Shown: positions 55,760-64,000 of the stretch, in pieces
How the letters are laid out: every line of letters begins with the position of its first letter
How positions within the stretch are numbered: position 1 is the first letter of the stretch
DNA from: Rhizomys pruinosus
Lineage: Eukaryota > Chordata > Mammalia > Rodentia > Spalacidae
Direction: 5' to 3'
Assembly: GCA_009823505.1 (NCBI GenBank)
Contig: VZQC01013305.1
Coordinates: 119,839 to 183,838, forward strand
Length of the DNA: 64,000 nucleotides
Notes under the pieces: model-generated
Databases searched by the model: none
What the model saw: only the letters and a program-made list of their open reading frames with translations
Told to the model about the DNA's origin: nothing
Translations under genes and position numbers: made by a program

Positions 55760-56690
55760 GGTCTTTGGTGTTTTGGTTAGGTTTGTTCTAGGTATCTTAT
55801 TGTTTTATTGTTTTTGAGGCTCTTGTTGAGTTGGAAGGTCTCTTTGAATTCTTTTCTCCAGTGCTTGTTGTTGGTGTAAGAAAAAGGCTACTGATTTTAC
55901 TAAGTTAATTTGCTATCATTGCCACGTTGTTTGATAGCTGTTTATCAAGTTTCTAGGAGTTTTTCTGGGGGAGTTCTTTGGCATCCTTAAGTAAACATTA
56001 TCATCAGCAAATAGGGAGAGTTTGACTTCCTCTTTCCAATTAGTACTTCAATATCCTTTTCTTGCCTTATGCTCTAGCAAGTGTTTCCAAGCCACCAGTT
56101 GAAGAGGAGTGGTGATAGGGGGGCAGCCTTACCGCGGTTCCTACTTTAAAAGGGAATGTTTCTGTCATTTCCCCATTTATGGTGATACTTGGGCTGGGGT
56201 TTCCTATCTATGGCTTTGATTACATTGAGGAATGATCCCTCAATCCAATTCCTTCTAGGACTTTAAAACATGAAGGGATGCTGGATTTTGTTCAAAAGCT
56301 TTTTCTGCATCAAATTAGATGATGGGTGTGTTTTTTGTTTTTGATTCTGTTTATGTGTTTGCTGATGTTTATTGCTTTTCGTATGTTTGAACCATCCCTG
56401 CCATCTCTGGTATGAATCCCCCAACTTGGTCAGGATGGATGCTCTTCTTGATGCGGGTCTGTATTGCCGATTTGCCAGTTTTCTGTTTAGAATTTTGGCA
56501 TCGGTGTTTATTAGGGAGATGGGTCTATAATTCTCCTTTTAGTTGGATCTTTGCTTGGTTTGGGTAATAGAGTGACGTTGGCTTCGTAGAAGGAATATGG
56601 GAGAATACCCTTTCGCCGATGTTATAATTCTCTTTAAATCAGTTCTTTGTTTTCAGACAATAATTTGGTTTGGAGGTCCCTTCCTTCTTT
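55760..56690 (-). mobile_element. L1 ORF2 segment, antisense, with many indels
   Basis: The L1 ORF2 antisense phrases 'ttctaggtatcttattgttt', 'ggctactgattttactaagt', 'agtttgacttcctctttcca' and 'ggctttgattacattgagg' appear in L1 order with frequent base errors. It begins abruptly at the N, not at an L1 3' end. Confidence 0.85.
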
Positions 56691-59600
56691 CGCGTAAATT
56701 TTTGATTTCTCATAGGTAATTGCGTCGCTGATCGCACATACCGTCTGGGCCTGTCGCCTCCATTTTTCCTCGCTTGCGGTCGGCCCCCTCACTTTCAAGA
56801 GTCTACTCTACCGCTGCTTAGTGTCTCTCGTCCACGCTGCCACGTATGTAGTAGGTTCAGCCCCTGTCATACACCGCCCCTGTATGGGTGCTTCACTCTT
56901 ACCGCCATCCACCCTAGCTCTTGCTTGCTTTGTACTTCCTCATGCGCATCCCTTTATCTAGCGCCCTAACTCTATCCCACTTGTCCTACCCCTGTAGATA
57001 TTCTATCACTATTATCTACGGTAGTGCGCTACGAATCCAGTCGGACCATCCTCGCTGCCTGGTTACATCCTGTCCCAATATAAATTTTCTGTTGGCATGG
57101 TGTTTATCAGCATGTCCGGCTTCCCCCCCCCCCCCCCCCCCCCCCCCCCCGCCCCCCTTTGATTCTTCTTCTCCTACCCGCCTGCCTCTTTATCTTGATG
57201 GCACCAGCGCTCGCCCTCGACGGCCACTTGCTCCTGCCATCCCCTTTGTCTTTTCCTTTCCTCGTTTGTGTCCTATTATTGGGCTCCAGATGTTCCTATC
57301 CTATTATCCTCTTTGTTCCATCTTACCCCCCTTCTTGTCCACTTCCCTCGACATACCGACTCCTCTTGGCCGGCAACGTCGGGATCTGGAGATTTCTTTT
57401 GCTACTGCCGCCCCTTTTTCTTGTTTCGTACCACTCCACTCTGTCATGTGATCCGTGACTGTGCACGTCTGATTGTTGCTGTCGCTCTATTCTGGCCGAT
57501 GTCACGCTCCTGCGTGTCTACGCGCGTTAAATCATCTGCCGCTCCGCACTTTAGTCACCACCGTCCTACGCCAATAGCGCCACTGTACAGCTCCGACATT
57601 ACATCATTCACTGCTCCTGTCCCTCTCTCTACTCCTCGCTTCCTTTTGCACGGCCCATGTAGGCACCGACAGAGGCGAGCATGATTTCACCTCTTAGGCA
57701 CTGGCTCCTGGATAGATATCCCATCGGTATGCTAGTATCGTGAAGAGTATGTGTCATTGAACCTCACTGCTACAACAGGATCCCCTTGCTTGAGTAATTT
57801 TAAGATAATAATATCTTACAACTATCAACTTCCAGCGCAACACCAATTAGTGCTTTACAAATTCAAGAGTGTGTGTTGTTTAGTCTCCAGTGTTCATTGT
57901 ATGGCAGGAGAAGCATCTGCAATAACACGTAGGTGTTGATGAACTGTAGACATACATCATAGGCAACTGATAGCTCGATAGAGGTGACTGACAGGGAAGC
58001 AAGGTATAATGAATATATTATCAACTCATATTTGCTATTTCAGTGGGGAGATTTCTTCTGTGTCCCAGAGAGAGTGTCGACGTTGTTGGAGGGAGGCAGA
58101 ATAAGATTCAACGCGTGCGTCAGAGCTGCGACTGAATGGTAGAGAAGTGTACTATCTCTGGTGCACATTAGAGAATGGAATTATCAGACCTGGGAGGAAC
58201 TTGACAATCACGAGATAGGTACTATAAAGACCTGCGCAATCAGCACTTGAGTCCGCTGTATAGTCAAATATGTCATTTGATTCAGATGTCTCTCTGATAT
58301 ATATATACTATAATATTTTTTATATATGTATATCTATATCTCAGCACCATTGGTGTGTGTGTGACACTATGTGATATATATGATACAACACACACACGTT
58401 ATCATATGGCTATGTAGGTATCGGATTAGGAACCCATTAGAGTTTTTTGAGATCCCTGTGACGCTGTCGCTGCATATAGCGACTTCATTGAAACGAGGGT
58501 AATTGATAGGACCTGAACATATGAGTGTGTCTGCCCGAGGAAGCTAAGTACTAGTTGACAACACTATTCTCGAGATCTCACAGAGCACGAATTGAACTCC
58601 ACCTACTCAGACTTATAGAATCAGATAAGAGTTGCAACTCTAAGCGCCCTCCACTGGGGCGACCTACGGTCTCAATAAGTTATATGAGTGCTAGACATCT
58701 CCACTTGAACAGCATAATGCTTCCTTGAAATATGAATAATCTTAAGTAGCGAATCGGCCACTTCTTTGTGCTACTTGGCTAGAAATTAGTCATTACTATC
58801 TTGAACGTGAAGCCTCCTATTTAGTCCGATAGTTAATAAAAATAGCACCTACATCACTGCACTTACACATATTTTGGTACGGCTATCATCATGTTGCCTC
58901 AGAGATGATATGGCATACTTTTGAACATACCCTGGCCACCCCCCCACATTCCCAGCCTATTTACCCCGTGGTTGAGGGCGTCCTTGGCCGCCGCTAGCCT
59001 CAGGCTAGGTAAGATGGGTTGTCTTCCGTTCGACAGCCTCTCTCGCATCCGCGATATACTCACATCGCTCAATACAGATCTCCCGTGAGTCTTAGTAGGA
59101 TTTGATGATGGGAATGCAGTCGTCCATGAACGAGTATACAGGGTACGAATGACGGTTGGGGGTAGCTAATTTCACTTTTGCACACTTCTGTTATCCACTG
59201 CATAAGACTACATTGGCCGTTGTGATTTTAGAGCTTTCTACTTTTCTGCCCCTTCAGTTATGCTGTTCTGATTCTAGTCTCTTCGAGGGATAGTGCACTG
59301 GTTCACATGAGCCCTGGAGTAAGCATAACGCACGTCATAGCGTTTCTCCGATTCTCTCCTGAAGGCATGCAACGTGAGACAGGCAAGTACATACGATTCC
59401 ACTGAATGAGCCTACATTGCGCTGCTAATAGGGTCTGCCTCTCCTCCGCTTACCTCCATAGTCTTTGTGCCCCGCTTATATATCCCCCCGGTCACTTCCT
59501 GTTTTTTGTATAGTATTTTAGGGCGGATGGCCCGACTCCTGGCCTTCTGGACCTCTTTCTGTGTTGTGTCATCTTCTTCTCGTCACTGCAGAATAGTGGT

Positions 59601-60335
59601 TCCCCATTGGTCGTTAGCCTTGACTACCATACATCCTCGGCGCTGGTGGCTGGACTAGGGCTCGGGAAGTGAGATGGATGGGCACTAGAAAGGGAAATCA
59701 CATATGAAGGTTGAACCATTATCATTACTCGATTAGGCATGGTTCACATTCTGTGGTTATCATTTTCTACCAGTAGGTGATGAACGCTAGTCTAAGCGAA
59801 GCATTCTTGTGCGTGTGGTTGGTAAGATTTCTTGTGTCATATCCTGTCGTGTCATTGATTGTAATATGACCCTGTCCTCGCCTTTTTTTCTATCTGTCTT
59901 GGTTTCGACTACATTTTTTTTCTCCTTACTTTAAGTTAGTGAAGGATTTTTCACCTCTCTCCTTACCACTATATGATTTTTGACTTCACTTTTGTAATGT
60001 GGGGCTCGGCAATCTTACAATACGGCGCTAGGTGGACTATACCAAGTCATCGGAGACCCGCTCCCTAGAAGGAGACACTCCTCCGGAGAAAGGAAATCAT
60101 GTTAAAGAGCACTACCACATAAGCCCATGCAGGAAAGTTATAGGAGAAAGTAGATAAAGAAAAGTAGGTAGAAAAGATAGTAGAAAGATGTGAAAAGTAG
60201 AAAAGTAGGAAACACCTTAAGTCAGACAGACAGTTAGGAAATAGAGCATAAGTAGAAAGAAAGAGTCGAACGAAACCTAAATCAACAAACCGCACAGCAG
60301 TCCGAGAAAGAAGAGGATACTCAGGGCACAAGTTC
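56691..60335. other. Low-quality, random-like sequence (probable mis-called reads)
   Basis: It grades out of the antisense L1: weak echoes such as 'ccgtctgggcctg' persist near 56742. After that nothing is recognisable for 3.6 kb. There are no SINEs, CpG is frequent, and a C28 run lies at 57123-57150. The 176-codon open frame at 56921-57451 and the others here should not be annotated. Confidence 0.75.
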
Positions 60336-61200
60336 TTTCTTCCCCCCCCCCTCTCCTGTTCTTCCTCCTTTTTTCACACTCTGGCACCTATGCTTTGCTC
60401 CATGTTCTTCTTGCCTTCATCGTCTGCCATGAGAAGTCCGTTGTTCTTCTGATAGTTTTCCCCTTAAATGTAACTTGTTGTTTTTCTCTTGTGGCTTTAA
60501 GGATTATGTCTTTTTTGTGTGTGTCTAGCATTTTAACTATGATGTGGCGTGGAGAATTTCTTTTCTTGATCTTGGTCTGTTTGGGAGTTCTACGTGATTC
60601 TTGTATTGCGTATTGGTTTGTCCTTTTTTTTAGTTTGGGGAAGTTTTCATCTATATTCTGTTGAAGATCTGATCAATACTTTCTCTGGGTCTCTCCTTCC
60701 TTTATTACTATGATATGGAGGTTTGTTCTTTTTCATAGTGTCCCACAACTCCTTGGTTGTTCTGTTTTGTGTATTTTAAATTTTCATTAATCTTTTCTTT
60801 GAGTTTTTAGTTGTTCTGGTTATCCTCCAGGTCTTGAATTCTTTTGTTCTGCTTCCTCCCATTCTGCTTCTGAGGCTTTTTTTTCTCCTTCTCTCTTGCT
60901 ATGGATGCGTGTTGATTTCCTTTTTCCTTTCCTTTATGCATATTTTTAGTTTGTTTCTATTTTCTTTTGGAGCTTTCGATCTCTTTTTGTAGCTCTTTTG
61001 TTTGCTGGTTGGTTTCTTTTTTCTGTTTCAGCCTGGGATCTTTTTCAGTAATGTTGTTTTAACTTCATTCCGGCGTTTCATTCTCTCTTCTCTAGTGTCC
61101 TCATTTCTCTTTTCTAGTTCTTTAACTTTGTTCTTTTCTTTATGATCTTGTAGTTATTTAAGTATGTTCCCAATTGTGTTTCTGATGTCTGTTGTCCTGG
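60336..61200 (-). mobile_element. T-rich antisense L1 5' part, noisy
   Basis: tgatgtggcgtggagaattt, ttggggaagttttcatctat and tttttcatagtgtcccacaa match, with errors, the antisense of the L1 ORF1/5' region as I recall it. With 55760-56690 it would frame one antisense L1 whose middle is unreadable. Confidence 0.6.
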
Positions 61201-61514
61201 GGCATCCCCAGGAGGGATCCCACTGCAGGACTCATCCATAGGGTTGGTTAACGCTGGGCGTGGGATTATCATGCACCTTTCCAGTGTAGTCTCTTCTCCG
61301 TGATCCTGGCATATTGGCCTCTCCTTTCCTGTATTCCAACGTGAGTTCCAAATGCCTCTTTATACTGTGTTGGAAGGCGCCGATTGCTTGCCTTTTTCAG
61401 ATGCCTCTTCGTAATCCAGTTGGGGGGGGGGGGGGGGGGGGGGGGGTGGGGGGGCTTTCATTCCGCCCGCACCCCGGGCACGCCGCTGGGCTCAGGAGGG
61501 GATCTCCCAAATCC
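61201..61514. other. Noisy join with G homopolymer
   Basis: G25 at 61422-61446, then T and G7; no recognisable feature. Confidence 0.6.
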
Positions 61515-63585
61515 CAGATATTTCTTAGTTGATCTGTTCAGAAGTGCTATCTAGCCCAGCATGATGTGATCGTTCCATACAGGGTTGGTGTCTTGCTGAG
61601 CTCACCTCTGGCAGCGCTATCCACAGCTCATAGACCCACTTGGCAGGTGGCCTATTTGAAAGTGTGACATGATGTTGTCACCTACCAAGTTCACTCATGC
61701 TCCAAGAACCACCAAAATTGAATTACAAAAAAAAAAAAAAAAAGCGAACGAATAAATCACAAAAAATTTCATAATGTCTTAAATAATTTCATGGCTTTGT
61801 ATGGACCACTTCCTGCGGCGGCCTCGGTTCAAACGAAGGCCCACTGGGACCACTGTTGGACCCTTGAAGCGATTTCCCTCTTCTGGCCTTTTTTTCCCTG
61901 GCTTGCTCAAATTTCTAGGGTACCAGTGAGGCACAGTAGGGGATCTGCCTTAGCTTCTTCACCTCTTCCATACACCTTAGTATGTGATCTGCTCTTAGAT
62001 TTCCTCCCACCTCATTCCATAAACAGTAGGGATCTCCTTAGCTTTCCTCTCACCGTACATTCCCATACACAAAGGAAAAGCTTGCTTGGTTTTGAAGAAA
62101 GGAAAGGCATTGTTTTGCTATCTTAAGCCTCGGGGGCTTCTTGTTAAAGCCACTAATAGCAGACAGGCCTAGTTATGGCTTTGAAAAGGATCATTTTAGC
62201 AAGTAAGAACAGGCTGTCTTTGTGGAGAGTATTAGAACATGGGCTCAAACCGGCTGAAGTCACTTTCTGTCTGCACACTGCTTAATGAACTCTCTGGGAG
62301 GTGATAAATATTCATGCACTCCCCTGGATTGCTTGTAGCCGGGGTCAGTGTTCCACTTTTACAATGAAGGGCCTTCTGCCTTCCTCCCTGAACACAGGAA
62401 GTGAAACCAGCCCTGTAAGCCCTTTTACAGTCCTGCCAATAGGAGATGGATGGATGAAAACATGTTCTCTGAAAGTTTTGGAACAAATTAAAAAGGAAAT
62501 TCATTAGATTTAGCTGTAGTTTTAAAAAAAAAAAAAACACTTTAAGAGAACAAAGATGTAAGTTAACTTCTCATTCCTATTAAGAGATGCTGTCCAGGGT
62601 ACCTGCCTCAGCCTCCTAAAATCTCTATGTCTCTGTTGGCTGTGATAGGCAGATAGATTAGCTGGATCTGACAGAACACAATTTTTCTACCTGAGGGAGG
62701 GAAGAGGAAGAAGGGCTTGGGTACACTTTCCTGCAAGGATACAGTGCCATGGCTCCTGGCCTGGATTCTGGATGTGAATAACGTTTAGTATCAGTCATGA
62801 AATGGAAGAGGTAGAGGACAGAGTAGGATGTAAGAAATCAGTCAGGCCGGGCGTGGTTGTGGTGGCGCAAGCCTTTTAATCCTAGCACTTGGGAGGCAGA
62901 GGCAGGCGGTGATCTTTGTGCAGTTCAAGGCCAGCCTGTCTACCAGTGAGTTCCAGGACCAGTGGGGCTACAGGGAGAACCCTTTTGTCTCAAAAAAGGA
63001 CCCCAAAAAAAAAAAAAAAAAAAAAAAGAAAAAAAATAGAATCAGTCAGGACTGGAGAGATGGCTTCAGCAGTTAAGAGCATTGATTGTTGATTGCTCTT
63101 GCAGAGTACCGGGTTTTGTTCCCAGCACACATGGTGACTAGAATCGTCCTAGGCCGACCAAACCTACTGGGTGGCCAACCCACCTTTAACTAGCACTTGG
63201 GAGGGCCAAGTAGGGACAGGCAGATCTCTGAGTTCAAGGCCCAGCCTTCCGTCTACATAGGAGCTCCAGGCCAGCTGGGGACTAAAGGGAGAGGAGACCC
63301 TGTCAAATTAAAAATAAATAAAATAAATAACTAAAATACAAAATATAAATAAATATAAAAAAATACACAAAAAAGATCAGTCACCCAGAGTGAACTTTAA
63401 CTGTGGGCAGCTGCCTCTCCGTGCTTCCAGTGCTAGCCCATTGAAGAGGCCTCTCCAGCTCCAGCTAAAGGCATAGAACAGTCTATTTCTAGAGAGTACT
63501 GGACTTCCCCAAACAATCCCACCAAAAGTTTTCAGGTCAAATGTGGTGGGAGCATTGGTTCTTGGGTTCTTCTTTTTTTTTTTTT
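61515..63585. repeat. Noisy second copy of 53945-55755, with one extra B1
   Basis: Collinear with the first copy; indel-rich at 61800-62100 and 62850-63360 but nearly identical at 62100-62570. It contains a B1 (about 62846-63042) absent from the first copy, flanked by aatcagtcagg on both sides, then the fused B2-B1 SINE. Confidence 0.9.
62846..63042 (+). mobile_element. B1 SINE present in only one of the two copies
   Basis: gccgggcgtggttgtggtgg to gtctcaaaaaaggacc plus A tail, with base-call noise. Target duplication aatcagtcagg at both ends; the empty site is at about 55233-55245. Confidence 0.88.
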
Positions 63586-63589
63586 TTTC

Positions 63590-63825
63590 GCCTATTTTTT
63601 TCTTTTTATTTATTTTTTTATTGTGTATGAGTACATTGTCTGCATGTAGGTAGGTTGCACCTTGTGTATGCAATGCCTCGGAGGTCAGAAGGGGTGTGGG
63701 ATTCCCTGGAACTCGGAGTAAAGATGTTTTCCACAGCCACCATGTGGGTGCTATGAGGATCGAAAACTCAGGTCCTTCTGCAAGACAGTTGGCGCTCATA
63801 ACCAATAAGCCATCTCTCCAGCCCA
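63590..63825 (-). mobile_element. B2 SINE, noisy
   Basis: Antisense, ttattgtgtatgagtacatt to aagccatctctccagccc. It replaces the L1 that follows the T run in the first copy. Confidence 0.88.
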
Positions 63826-63883
63826 AAGGGTTCCTTTATCATTAATTTTTCTTAAAAAAAGTTTTTTTTTTTTTTTTTTTTTG

Positions 63884-64000
63884 ATGGCCTAGCGGTTAAG
63901 ATGCCAACTGCTGTTTCAAGGCCAGCCTGGTCTACAGAGAGGATTTCCAGGGCCAGCTGGGGCTACAGGGGAGACCTGTCCCAAAAAGACAAAAAAAACA
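63884..64000 (+). mobile_element. B2-to-B1 chimera at window edge
   Basis: gatggcctagcggttaagat and ccaactgctgtt of a B2 run straight into caaggccagcctggtctaca of a B1. Either a deletion between two SINEs or a read error. Confidence 0.7.

Noticed and set aside
56921..57451. 176-codon open frame with a polyproline run
   Set aside because: It lies in the random-like region. The proline run is the C28 homopolymer, and upstream and downstream sequence is probably mis-called.

Overview
The window is muroid rodent nuclear DNA. Dozens of B1 (7SL-derived), B2 and ID/B4 (tRNA-derived) SINEs and several L1 fragments lie in AT-rich, CpG-poor sequence between two CpG islands. The B2 copies carry a long tail module (about 'tacatgcagacagtacattcatacacat') unlike house-mouse B2, so I infer a non-Mus muroid (cricetid- or spalacid-like) and do not name a species.

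Layout. Bases 1-32666 hold the 5' third of Anapc1 on the minus strand: twelve coding exons at 32454-32666 down to 7170-7235, giving residues 1-505 in one uninterrupted frame with AG/GT borders at every internal splice site. The gene runs off the left edge. Its CpG-island promoter and probable non-coding exon 1 lie at 34640-35190. About 11 kb of gene-free spacer follows. Mertk starts at 45780-47170 on the plus strand: a CpG island and exon 1, with ATG at 46721 and donor at 46785, encoding only the signal peptide. The rest of the window to 64000 is Mertk intron 1. The two genes are head to head, as I recall for human 2q13. Anapc1 encodes the largest APC/C subunit, and Mertk encodes a TAM receptor tyrosine kinase for apoptotic-cell uptake. 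I see no functional link between them beyond adjacency.

Sequence quality is uneven and matters for annotation. Segment 16925-19640, which includes Anapc1 exon 8, recurs at 22085-24835 with many one-base indels, out of order inside the intron between exons 5 and 6. Segment 53945-55755 recurs at 61515-63585, again with indels, and with one extra B1 flanked by a target-site duplication. Between those two copies, 56690-60330 looks like mis-called sequence: it lacks SINEs, is rich in CpG, is bounded by long C and G homopolymers, and grades out of an antisense L1. Single Ns at 29797, 53932 and 55759 mark joins. These look like gap-filling with unpolished long reads or a retained second haplotype, not biology.

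The most interesting biological signal is a set of fused B2-head/B1 dimers (9717, 28719, 55243). Each is enclosed by one target-site duplication, and all carry the same B1 subtype ('actaaagg'), which suggests a mobile dimeric SINE. I found no unknown protein system.
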